Part shown: positions 1-6,401 of the stretch, one piece after another
Layout of the letters: every line of letters begins with the position of its first letter
How positions within the stretch are numbered: the first letter of the stretch is position 1
Source of the DNA: Sulfidibacterium sp964473895
GTDB lineage: Bacteria > Bacteroidota > Bacteroidia > Bacteroidales > F082
Assembly (NCBI GenBank): GCA_964473895.1
Contig: CAYYRE010000062.1
Location: forward strand, 1 to 16,339
Direction: 5' to 3'
Length of the DNA stretch: 16,339 bases
Made by a program: the position numbers and the translations under genes
Notes under the pieces: generated by a model
What the model saw: the letters and a program-made list of their open reading frames with translations, nothing else
Database searches by the model: none
Told to the model about the DNA's origin: nothing

Positions 1-42
1 TCACTGGAATAGCTGTTCCGGTGAAAAGGGTTTTTTTGTTTT
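1..42 (+). terminator. Rho-independent terminator of a gene left of the window
   Basis: A 9-bp stem (1-9 with 16-24, one T-G pair) encloses the loop TAGCTG and is followed by AAAGGG and then a run of seven T (31-37). The A/G stretch before the T run probably pairs with a C/T stretch just outside the window, so the hairpin seen here is likely truncated. It would end a plus-strand transcript entering from the left. Confidence 0.6.
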
Positions 43-122
43 ATGCCATCTCTTTTTTAGCTTTACAGTATCTTTTATGCGCTGTAAAACAAGAATATCG
101 AGCCAACTTTTTATAGAGTCCG

Positions 123-151
123 TTTGTTACCGAAAAAATCATTTACCTTTG
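123..151 (+). promoter_or_regulatory. Bacteroidota-type promoter for the ABC ATPase gene
   Basis: TTTG at 123-126 and TACCTTTG at 144-151, 17 bases apart, match the -33 (TTTG) and -7 (TAnnTTTG) elements known for the Bacteroidota primary sigma factor. The start codon lies 21 bases downstream. Confidence 0.6.
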
Positions 152-172
152 TCTTTCACAAAATAATCAGCC

Positions 173-901
173 ATGGACAGGGAAATCATCCGTCTGGATA
201 AAATAGCGCGGCATTATCATGTTGGTTCCGAAATTGTAAAAGCTTTACAGGATATCACACTTTCTATTCAGAAAAATGAATTTGTGGCCCTGATGGGGCC
301 TTCGGGTTCCGGAAAGTCCACCCTTATGAACGTGTTGGGTTGTCTGGATACGCCTACCAGCGGGCATTATTTTCTCAACGGGTTGGATGTGAGTAAAATG
401 AGTGATAATGAGTTGGCGGAGGTCCGCAACAAGGAAATCGGTTTTATTTTTCAGACGTTTAACCTGCTGCCCCGTTCCACCGCCTTGGAAAACGTGATGC
501 TCCCGCTGATCTATGCCGGTATTTCAAAACACGAGAGAATCCGCAGGGCGGAAGAAGCACTGGCCAGCGTTCAACTGGCCGACCGTATGAACCACAAACC
601 CAATGAACTTTCGGGTGGCCAACGGCAGCGTGTAGCCGTGGCGCGGGCATTGGTGAACAAGCCTTCCATTATCCTGGCCGACGAGCCCACCGGAAACCTT
701 GATTCGAAAACTTCGGTGGAAATCATTGGCTTGTTGGAAGAAATTCACCGGAAAGGAAATACGATTGTTTTGGTCACCCACGAGGAAGATATTGCCGAAC
801 ATGCCCACCGCATTATTCGCTTGCGCGATGGGAAAGTAGAAGAAGATAAACCCAACGAAAATATTATTACGGTCAGCCGGACTGATGCGGTGACCGTATA
901 A
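173..901 (+). CDS. ABC transporter ATP-binding protein (MacB/LolD-type)
   Basis: This is the cytoplasmic ATPase subunit of an ABC transporter, 242 residues, a full single nucleotide-binding domain. Visible motifs in order: Walker A GPSGSGKST (42-50), Q-loop Q94, signature LSGGQ (146-150), Walker B ending in D170-E171, D-loop NLD (175-177) and H-loop H203. The spacing and the context NELSGGQRQRVAVARAL are typical of the MacB/LolD/FtsE group, which energises lipoprotein release, macrolide or peptide efflux, or cell-wall enzyme control rather than nutrient import. No permease gene is next to it in the window, so the partner must be encoded elsewhere or left of the window, and the substrate cannot be assigned. 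The ATG at 173 follows a good promoter. The adenosyltransferase gene begins 14 bases after its stop and probably shares the transcript. Confidence 0.93.
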   Translation: MDREIIRLDKIARHYHVGSEIVKALQDITLSIQKNEFVALMGPSGSGKSTLMNVLGCLDTPTSGHYFLNGLDVSKMSDNELAEVRNKEIGFIFQTFNLLPRSTALENVMLPLIYAGISKHERIRRAEEALASVQLADRMNHKPNELSGGQRQRVAVARALVNKPSIILADEPTGNLDSKTSVEIIGLLEEIHRKGNTIVLVTHEEDIAEHAHRIIRLRDGKVEEDKPNENIITVSRTDAVTV

Positions 902-915
902 AAAACAAAGGAGTG

Positions 916-1476
916 ATGAGTGAACAATGGAAAATCTATACCAAAACGGGTGACAAAGGAACCACAGCCCTTATCGGCGGCACGCGGGTGCCCAAATACG
1001 ACCTGCGCATAGAAGCCTACGGCACCGTTGATGAGCTGAACGCCTATATCGGGCTGCTTCGTGATTTGGACATCGACCCCCACAGCAAAGCCATCCTGCT
1101 CGAAATACAAGACCGGCTGTTTACCATGGAAAGCAGCCTGGCCAAAGATGACAAACCGGCTGTCCGTCCTCTTCCGGTGTTGCATTCCGAAGATGTGGAA
1201 TTGCTTGAAAAAGAGATGGATAAAATGAATGAAACCTTGCCCGAACTGACGGCATTTATTTTGCCGGGGGGGCACATCACGGTTTCAACCTGTCACATTG
1301 CCCGTACGGTTTGCCGGCGTGCCGAACGCCTCACATTACACATGAACGAAACTTATCCCGTCGATCCGGTAAATATTCAATACCTCAACCGGTTATCCGA
1401 TTACCTTTTTGTACTGGCCCGGAAGTTTTCACAAGACTTTCATGTTACCGAATCTATTTGGAAACCACGGGTTTGA
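916..1476 (+). CDS. pduO: PduO-type cob(I)alamin adenosyltransferase
   Basis: The enzyme transfers the adenosyl group of ATP to cob(I)alamin, giving coenzyme B12 for enzymes such as methylmalonyl-CoA mutase. The protein has 186 residues, normal for the family. The N-terminal ATP-binding motif TKTGDKGTTALIGG (9-22), the R-E-x-x-G-T-V-D-E-L-N-A block (31-42), ILPGG (116-119 region), RTVCRRAER (130-138) and YLNRLSDYLFVLAR (156-169) are all present. The ATG at 916 is chosen. A GTG directly before it would add one residue, and AAAGGAG at 907-913 lies unusually close to the ATG. No separate promoter is visible, so it is probably co-transcribed with the ABC ATPase. No B12-dependent enzyme is nearby. 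CobO is an alternative name used for this activity, but the sequence is of the PduO fold, not CobA/BtuR. Confidence 0.93.
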   Translation: MSEQWKIYTKTGDKGTTALIGGTRVPKYDLRIEAYGTVDELNAYIGLLRDLDIDPHSKAILLEIQDRLFTMESSLAKDDKPAVRPLPVLHSEDVELLEKEMDKMNETLPELTAFILPGGHITVSTCHIARTVCRRAERLTLHMNETYPVDPVNIQYLNRLSDYLFVLARKFSQDFHVTESIWKPRV

Positions 1477-1526
1477 GAAATCTTTCCAATTTTTTCAAAT
1501 TTTTCCTGCCCGTATTAAAAAAAAAT

Positions 1527-1534
1527 TACTTTTG
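1527..1534 (+). promoter_or_regulatory. TAnnTTTG -7 element before the DUF2795 gene
   Basis: TACTTTTG matches the Bacteroidota -7 consensus exactly and lies 28 bases before the ATG at 1563. No convincing TTTG -33 element was found upstream. Confidence 0.5.
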
Positions 1535-1562
1535 CAAAAATTTTAACCTTAAAATTCAAGCA

Positions 1563-1784
1563 ATGTACTGGACGTTGGAATTAGCTTCAAAATTAGAGGA
1601 TGCCCCTTGGCCGGCTACCAAGGATGAGCTGATTGAATGGTGCCTTCGTACCGGTGTTACATCGGAAGTGATTGAAAACCTGAGAGAGCTGGAAGATGAA
1701 GAAGAGGTCTATGAAAAAATTGAAGACATTTGGCCGGAATATCCTACCAAAGAGGACTTCTTCTTTAACGAAGATGAGTATTAA
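1563..1784 (+). CDS. DUF2795-family small acidic protein
   Basis: A 73-residue protein of unknown function. It begins MYWTLELAS, continues with an APWPATKDELIEW segment and ends in a very acidic tail, EDIWPEYPTKEDFFFNEDEY. This arrangement matches a small protein widespread and strongly conserved in Bacteroidota and annotated as DUF2795. The open frame extends upstream to 1311, but that part overlaps the adenosyltransferase in another frame. The ATG at 1563 follows a promoter element and gives the conserved N-terminus. It is cytoplasmic: no signal peptide or membrane segment. It is a single-gene unit ending at a strong terminator. The acidic, helical composition suggests a protein- or nucleic-acid-binding adaptor, but that is inference only. 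Confidence 0.85.
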   Translation: MYWTLELASKLEDAPWPATKDELIEWCLRTGVTSEVIENLRELEDEEEVYEKIEDIWPEYPTKEDFFFNEDEY

Positions 1785-1809
1785 AGCATTGTTTTTTATA
1801 GCATGAAGC

Positions 1810-1844
1810 AAAAAGGCTGTATCTTACGGATACGGCCTTTTTTT
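1810..1844. terminator. Bidirectional terminator between DUF2795 gene and menA
   Basis: A 14-bp stem (1810-1823 with 1829-1842, one T-G pair) with loop TTACG has an A run on the left and a T run on the right. It can therefore end transcription in both directions between these convergent genes. The right flank overlaps the stop codon of menA (1843-1845). Confidence 0.85.
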
Positions 1845-2763
1845 ATAAACACATCCCGATGCCGTACAACAGCGAAAACAACAGCGTGGATAAAGCCAGC
1901 CGTTTTAAAAACGGATCCAACAGGGTTTCATCGGCGGTTTTCATAATTTTGACGGCATCCCGTAGAAACAAAGGAAAAACGAGCAGAAATAGGAAATTCC
2001 AGGGGGTACGGTACTGCCATACCGCATAAATGAGGGAGAAAATCCATCCCAAAACGAGCAGTGAAAGGTGATAATACCTTGCTTTTCGATATCCCATGCG
2101 GGAGGCCAAAGTATGTTTTCCGGCTGCTTTGTCGTTTTTTGTATCACGCATATTATTCAGGTTTAACACCCCTGTGCTGAAAAAGCCCATGGCCGATGCC
2201 GGTAACAAAAGCGCCCAGCGAAATTGAAGGGTGTTCAAATAATAAGTCCCCATGACGGCCACCCATCCGAAAAAGAGAAAAACAAAAAAGTCGCCCCAAC
2301 CTTTATAACCGTAAGCATGATCTCCCGTGGTGTATTTTATGGCGGCGGCAATGGCGCCCACACCAAGCAATAAAAACAAGAAAGCCGTGAGAAAATGATT
2401 TCCCAAAGCTGCATAAAGCAATCCTAACCCCGAAAGAAATGAGAGCAGGGCAAAAATAATGATGGCCGATTTCATTTCGCCCGGTAAAATTTGTCCGCTT
2501 TGTACGGTTCGTTGCGGTCCTACCCGTTTCTCGTTATCGGTGCCTTTCAGAGCATCGCCGTAATCGTTGGCCAGATTGGAAAGAATTTGCAAAAACAGCG
2601 TTGTCACCAACGACAGGATAATCACAATGGTGTGGTATGTTCCATCGGCAATGGCCAGTAAACTTCCCATGAGGGTAACAGACAGCGCCAAAGGCAAAGT
2701 CCGTAACCGGAAAGCTTCGATCCACACACCCATACGGGAAGGTTGATGCGCCATGGGATCCAT
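1843..2763 (-). CDS. menA: 1,4-dihydroxy-2-naphthoate polyprenyltransferase
   Basis: MenA attaches the polyprenyl tail to 1,4-dihydroxy-2-naphthoate in the membrane, giving demethylmenaquinone. The 306-residue protein is highly hydrophobic with about eight or nine predicted membrane helices. It carries the two aspartate-rich, Mg-diphosphate-binding motifs of UbiA-type prenyltransferases: NDYGD (66-70), followed by KGTDNEKRVGPQR, and NNMRDTKND (202-210). The ATG at 2763 starts two bases after the last base of the menB stop codon, so the two genes are translationally linked. A TTG at 2766 and an ATG at 2754 are alternative starts. It is the last gene of the minus-strand unit and ends inside the shared terminator. 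Homogentisate or heme prenyltransferases are related, but the menB neighbour settles the role. Confidence 0.94.
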   Translation of the reverse strand: MDPMAHQPSRMGVWIEAFRLRTLPLALSVTLMGSLLAIADGTYHTIVIILSLVTTLFLQILSNLANDYGDALKGTDNEKRVGPQRTVQSGQILPGEMKSAIIIFALLSFLSGLGLLYAALGNHFLTAFLFLLLGVGAIAAAIKYTTGDHAYGYKGWGDFFVFLFFGWVAVMGTYYLNTLQFRWALLLPASAMGFFSTGVLNLNNMRDTKNDKAAGKHTLASRMGYRKARYYHLSLLVLGWIFSLIYAVWQYRTPWNFLFLLVFPLFLRDAVKIMKTADETLLDPFLKRLALSTLLFSLLYGIGMCL

Positions 2764-2766
2764 CAA

Positions 2767-3591
2767 TTACGGAAACTTGGGATATTTATGAAAATCGGGA
2801 TCCCGTTTTTCGAGGAAAGCATTTTTTCCTTCCTGAGCTTCATCGGTCAGGTAATACAACAAAGTGGCGTTTCCGGCAAATTCCTGCAGACCGATTTGGC
2901 CATCCAGTTCGGCATTCAGTCCCAATTTAATCATGCGTAAAGCCATGGGGCTGCGTTTGTGCATGGTGAGGCACCATTCCACCGTTTCGTCTTCTAATTT
3001 TTCCAACGGCACTACTTTATTGACCAGTCCCATTTCCAGTGCTTCCTGCGCTGTATATTGTTTGTTCAGAAACCATATTTCCCGTGCTTTTTTCTGTCCT
3101 ACAATGCGGGCAAGATATGAAGAACCCAATCCGGCATCAAAACTACCCACTTTGGGACCCGTTTGTCCGAAACGTGCATTTTCGGAAGCAATGGTTAAAT
3201 CGCAAACCACGTGTAACACATGGCCTCCACCAATGGCAAATCCGTTTACCATGGCAATGACAGGTTTGGGTAAGGTGCGTATTTTCCGCTGCACATCCAG
3301 CACATTGAGCCGCGGGACGCCATCTTTTCCAATATAACCGCCTTTCCCTTTCACATTTTGATCGCCTCCTGCGCAAAAAGCTTTGTCGCCCGCACCGGTA
3401 AGAATCACACTGTAAATGGTCAAATCTTCACGGCAAATGTCCATGGCTACAGACATTTCGGTCGTTGTGGTGGGGGTAAATGCGTTATAATATCTCGGAC
3501 GGTTAATGGTTATTTTGGCAATGTGGTTCCATCGTTCGAATTTTATCTCTTCAAAATCGCGAATTTTTTTCCATTCTCTTTTTTGAGCCAT
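2767..3591 (-). CDS. menB: 1,4-dihydroxy-2-naphthoyl-CoA synthase
   Basis: MenB closes the second ring of menaquinone by a Dieckmann-type condensation of o-succinylbenzoyl-CoA. It is a 274-residue crotonase-fold protein, the usual size. Visible landmarks: FCAGGDQ (72-78), GFAIGGGHVLHVVCD (117-131), TGPKVGSFDAGLGSSYLAR (144-162) and the GQKKAREIWFL segment. The QTGPKVG sequence, with Gly145 where other MenBs have an aspartate, is the signature of the bicarbonate-dependent class known from E. coli. The open frame reaches back to 3768, but the ATG at 3591 gives the standard N-terminus and follows a promoter element. The upstream 59 residues would be an unrelated extension. It is followed without a gap by menA. 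Confidence 0.96.
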   Translation of the reverse strand: MAQKREWKKIRDFEEIKFERWNHIAKITINRPRYYNAFTPTTTTEMSVAMDICREDLTIYSVILTGAGDKAFCAGGDQNVKGKGGYIGKDGVPRLNVLDVQRKIRTLPKPVIAMVNGFAIGGGHVLHVVCDLTIASENARFGQTGPKVGSFDAGLGSSYLARIVGQKKAREIWFLNKQYTAQEALEMGLVNKVVPLEKLEDETVEWCLTMHKRSPMALRMIKLGLNAELDGQIGLQEFAGNATLLYYLTDEAQEGKNAFLEKRDPDFHKYPKFP

Positions 3592-3614
3592 TGTATTTTT
3601 ATTTTTTACCTGTG

Positions 3615-3622
3615 CAAAAGTA
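3615..3622 (-). promoter_or_regulatory. TAnnTTTG -7 element before menB
   Basis: Read on the minus strand the bases are TACTTTTG, an exact match to the Bacteroidota -7 consensus, 23 bases before the menB ATG. It supports the start at 3591 and indicates that menB-menA can be transcribed separately from the upstream oxidoreductase gene. Confidence 0.55.
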
Positions 3623-3670
3623 ATCCAAATTTTCCATCCCCAAGCATATTGGCAGAAGAGGAGCCAGGGG

Positions 3671-3742
3671 TGACCGGGCAGCGGCCGGTTAATGGTCAGG
3701 TGCTTGTTGAGCCATCGCCCGGCAGTGGTTTGCCGTAGGCAA
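3671..3742. repeat. GC-rich intergenic patch with small hairpins
   Basis: The gap between the oxidoreductase and menB is markedly richer in G and C than other gaps here. It contains a 7-bp stem at 3671-3677 with 3685-3691 (loop GCAGCGG, one G-T pair) and TTGCC-GTA-GGCAA at 3730-3742. CCGGGC (3674-3679) and GCCCGG near 3718-3723 also complement each other. No T run follows, so it is not a standard terminator. It may be a REP-like element or a rho-dependent end region. Confidence 0.35.
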
Positions 3743-3776
3743 GTTGATGAGCTCCTGACGGAAAACAAGGAAGATT

Positions 3777-5051
3777 TTATTTACTGGAAAATTCCTTCTT
3801 CATTTTGTTTTTCACGACGGAGGTGGCGGCTTTCACCGAAAAGCGGGCCAGTTGTTCCAATACAAAAGGCAGGTTATCCATGGGAATCATACTCACGGTT
3901 TCCTTGATGGGGATAACCTTGTGCAGGCGCAGATTGGCCCGCATGATCCAGTCCATGGTAAACTCGTTCCGCATCCAATATTTACTGTCTTCCCCCATAG
4001 CATTCAGCCATTTTACGCCACCATCCCATTTGCCTTTGCTTTTAATAAAATAGAGGGAAAAGGCGCCGATAATTTTCTGGAAATTGATGGTTTCCTGGTC
4101 GCGGAGTGAGCTGGCTATTTTTTCCAGTGTTTTCTGGTCCAGGGTGTTGTTTTGCATGGCCCGGGTAATTCCCTTGGCAAAAGTTTGATGTTGTTTCAAA
4201 ATTTCATTGAATCCCATGCCGCATCCATCCGGGTTTAACATTCCCGAGGCCCCGAAAAAGATAATGTTGTCCAAAGCATATTTTTTGAGTGCGCCCGACA
4301 CGATGGTGCCTCCAAGGTTTTGGATTTTTTTTCCTTCGGGTTCCAGTTTGGTCCATGTTTCCCTGAAAATATCCGTCAACTCGGCCGGGTTGCCCATGGT
4401 GTTGCTTCTTCCCTGAAAAACATAAATATTGGTACGTGTTTCGGTTAGCGGATGAATGCCCACATAGGTGTTGAATTCATCATTCAGCGGATAATATTCC
4501 AGCACGTAGGGTTTTTCCTTTTGGGGATGTTCGATGAGCCCGCCGAAAATAACCCAGGCATCGTGTCGTTTGATCAAATCGTGTTGGGCAACGATTTTAG
4601 AACCGGAGCCCATGGCATCGATGAGCAGACGGGCAAAATATTTGCCTTTGGAAGTTTTCACTACGACACCGTTATCTTTGTAGGAGTAATCCTGAAATGA
4701 TTCCTGGCGTATGACTGCCCCGTTGGCTGTGGCACGGTCAATCCAAAGTTGTAATACTTTGTTGTGGTCCATAATCACGCAGTCGTCTTTCATATTATGG
4801 GTCTGCGTGGGCGAAGTAAACCGGATTTCATCAAAACGGGAAGCCACGGCTTCCTCAATGTCGTATTTTTTGGCCCGGTCGGCATAGCTGTACCACGTGC
4901 TGGAGGTGGTTCCGGGTTTTCGCCGTTCAATCACCAAAATTTTAAACTGCTTACTCAGTTCAACGGCAGCGGTCAGGCCGGCCGGTCCTGCACCGGCGAT
5001 AATGATATCGTATTTTTCTGTTTGTTCTTTCATTTTTTTCGGGATTTTCAT
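3777..5051 (-). CDS. FAD-dependent oxidoreductase, geranylgeranyl-reductase/lycopene-cyclase type
   Basis: A 424-residue flavoprotein. An N-terminal FAD-binding Rossmann motif, YDIIIAGAGPAG (14-25), is followed by E42 at the end of the second strand, the expected ribose contact. IDAMGSGS (144-151) resembles the second FAD motif of this superfamily. GASGMLNPDGCGMGFNEI (267-284) matches the third motif of geranylgeranyl reductases and lycopene cyclases, except that the usual Gly-Asp is Gly-Ala. Such enzymes reduce or cyclise isoprenoid chains. Its neighbours are menB-menA on the same strand and a squalene synthase divergently. A role in saturating the menaquinone tail or a squalene-derived chain is therefore plausible but unproven. 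ATG 5051 is preferred. TTG 5066 and ATG 5033 are alternatives. There is no signal peptide; the C-terminus is basic. Confidence 0.8.
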   Translation of the reverse strand: MKIPKKMKEQTEKYDIIIAGAGPAGLTAAVELSKQFKILVIERRKPGTTSSTWYSYADRAKKYDIEEAVASRFDEIRFTSPTQTHNMKDDCVIMDHNKVLQLWIDRATANGAVIRQESFQDYSYKDNGVVVKTSKGKYFARLLIDAMGSGSKIVAQHDLIKRHDAWVIFGGLIEHPQKEKPYVLEYYPLNDEFNTYVGIHPLTETRTNIYVFQGRSNTMGNPAELTDIFRETWTKLEPEGKKIQNLGGTIVSGALKKYALDNIIFFGASGMLNPDGCGMGFNEILKQHQTFAKGITRAMQNNTLDQKTLEKIASSLRDQETINFQKIIGAFSLYFIKSKGKWDGGVKWLNAMGEDSKYWMRNEFTMDWIMRANLRLHKVIPIKETVSMIPMDNLPFVLEQLARFSVKAATSVVKNKMKKEFSSK

Positions 5052-5199
5052 GTTTTTCACAACCAACAGCGGAAATTAGTATGGTTTTTAATATATAACA
5101 TGCTGATTAAATTTACTTTGTAAAAACAGCAACCGTTGTGAATCGGTTTTGCAAAGAAAACAAAAAATTGCGTTGGTTGAGAATTTTTCGACTTTCGGG

Positions 5200-5227
5200 T
5201 TTGATAATTCCAAATTTGATAACTTTG
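5200..5227 (+). promoter_or_regulatory. Promoter for the squalene synthase gene
   Basis: TTTG (5200-5203) and TAACTTTG (5220-5227), 16 bases apart, match the Bacteroidota -33 and -7 elements. The first ATG of the reading frame is 15 bases further on. The site therefore argues that codons read upstream of 5243 are not translated. A weaker site, TTACTTTG at 5113-5120, could serve a longer form. Confidence 0.55.
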
Positions 5228-5242
5228 CCAAAAATCATTCGG

Positions 5243-6385
5243 ATGATTCCAACGTTATACAGATCGGCCCTTCACCCGCGGGAAGTCAGAGCCCTTTTGA
5301 GTCTTAAGATCAAAGGGCAGCGCTTTGCCATACCCAAAGAGCCATTGGATGTGCTGGCCCGTACTTTGAATGATCAGGATTTTTGTTGTGCCGCTCTTAC
5401 CAAGGTTTCCCGGTCGTTTGCCGCTGTTATCCAACAGTTGGATGAACATCTGAAAAATGCCGTCTGTGTTTTTTATCTGGTATTGCGTGCCCTGGATACC
5501 ATTGAGGACGACATGCATTTTCCCCGAAAGGAAAAACTGGAATTATTGCGCAGTTTTTACAAATACAGTTACGACGAAAGTTTTACGCTTAAAAACATTG
5601 GCGACCAGAAAGATTATCGTACATTATTAGAACATTACGATAAAGTTGTCCGGTTTTTTAAACAACTGGATCCCGCTTATCGCGATGTTATTGTGGAGAT
5701 TACGGAGAAAATGGGAAACGGAATGGCCGATTTTTCAGAAAAAGAGGTGGTATCCGTGGCAGATTATAATTTGTACTGCCACTATGTGGCGGGATTGGTC
5801 GGCATCGGGCTTTCCCATCTCTTTGTTGCTTCGGGATTGGAAAATCCCGAATTGAAGAGCCGGAAAGACCTTTCCAATTCCATGGGGTTGTTTTTGCAAA
5901 AGACCAACATTATCCGTGACTATCACGAAGACCTGTTTTCGGACCGCTCGTTTTGGCCCAAAGCCATTTGGGGGAAATATGCCGATGAACTGGACTGGTT
6001 CACAAAACATCCCCGCGATAAAAAATCGTTGGCTTGCCTGAACGAAATGGTCTTTGATGCCTTGCAACATCTACCGGATGTGGTGGATTACCTGCGTTTG
6101 CTTAAAAACGAAAGTATTTTTCGTTTTGCTGCCATTCCGCAGGTGATGGCCATTGCCACCCTGGCGGTGGTGTATAATAATCCCAAAGTGTTTACCGGCG
6201 TGGTAAAAGTGCGGAAAGGACTGGCTGCCCGTTTGATTTTGTATGATTTACCGCTTGAAAACACATTGAACTATTTCAAAAAGTACAGCCGGGTATTTTT
6301 GCGGAAGACTTCCCCCGGAACGGCTCAGCACCAGCAGTTGCATGCCTGGCGTAAAGTGTTGCTCCAAAAAATACATCAGAAATAG
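5243..6385 (+). CDS. Squalene synthase, eukaryote-like, without membrane anchor
   Basis: Squalene synthase joins two farnesyl diphosphates via presqualene diphosphate and reduces the product with NADPH. The 380-residue protein shows every landmark of the animal/fungal enzyme: SRSFAAVI (56-63), NAVCVFYLVLRALDTIEDD (72-90) with the first aspartate-rich motif DTIEDD (85-90), YCHYVAGLVGIGL (178-190), MGLFLQKTNIIRDYHED (214-230) with the second motif DYHED (226-230), FWPKAIW (238-243 region) and AIPQVMAIATLA (297-308). From memory the match to the human enzyme is nearly residue for residue in these blocks, far closer than bacterial HpnC/HpnD or phytoene synthases. The C-terminal membrane anchor of eukaryotic enzymes is absent. 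The frame is open back to GTG 5138, but the family N-terminus and a promoter favour ATG 5243. Confidence 0.93.
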   Translation: MIPTLYRSALHPREVRALLSLKIKGQRFAIPKEPLDVLARTLNDQDFCCAALTKVSRSFAAVIQQLDEHLKNAVCVFYLVLRALDTIEDDMHFPRKEKLELLRSFYKYSYDESFTLKNIGDQKDYRTLLEHYDKVVRFFKQLDPAYRDVIVEITEKMGNGMADFSEKEVVSVADYNLYCHYVAGLVGIGLSHLFVASGLENPELKSRKDLSNSMGLFLQKTNIIRDYHEDLFSDRSFWPKAIWGKYADELDWFTKHPRDKKSLACLNEMVFDALQHLPDVVDYLRLLKNESIFRFAAIPQVMAIATLAVVYNNPKVFTGVVKVRKGLAARLILYDLPLENTLNYFKKYSRVFLRKTSPGTAQHQQLHAWRKVLLQKIHQK

Positions 6386-6401
6386 AACCCCGAAATTTTG
6401 C

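Noticed and set aside
3592..3768. 59-residue N-terminal extension of MenB
   Set aside because: The shorter protein has the standard MenB length and N-terminus and follows an exact -7 promoter element that lies inside the extension.
5243..6385. Phytoene synthase (carotenoid) as the identity of the gene
   Set aside because: The conserved blocks are those of squalene synthase, including DTIEDD, YCHYVAGLVGIGL and AIPQVMAIATLA, and no phytoene desaturase is nearby.
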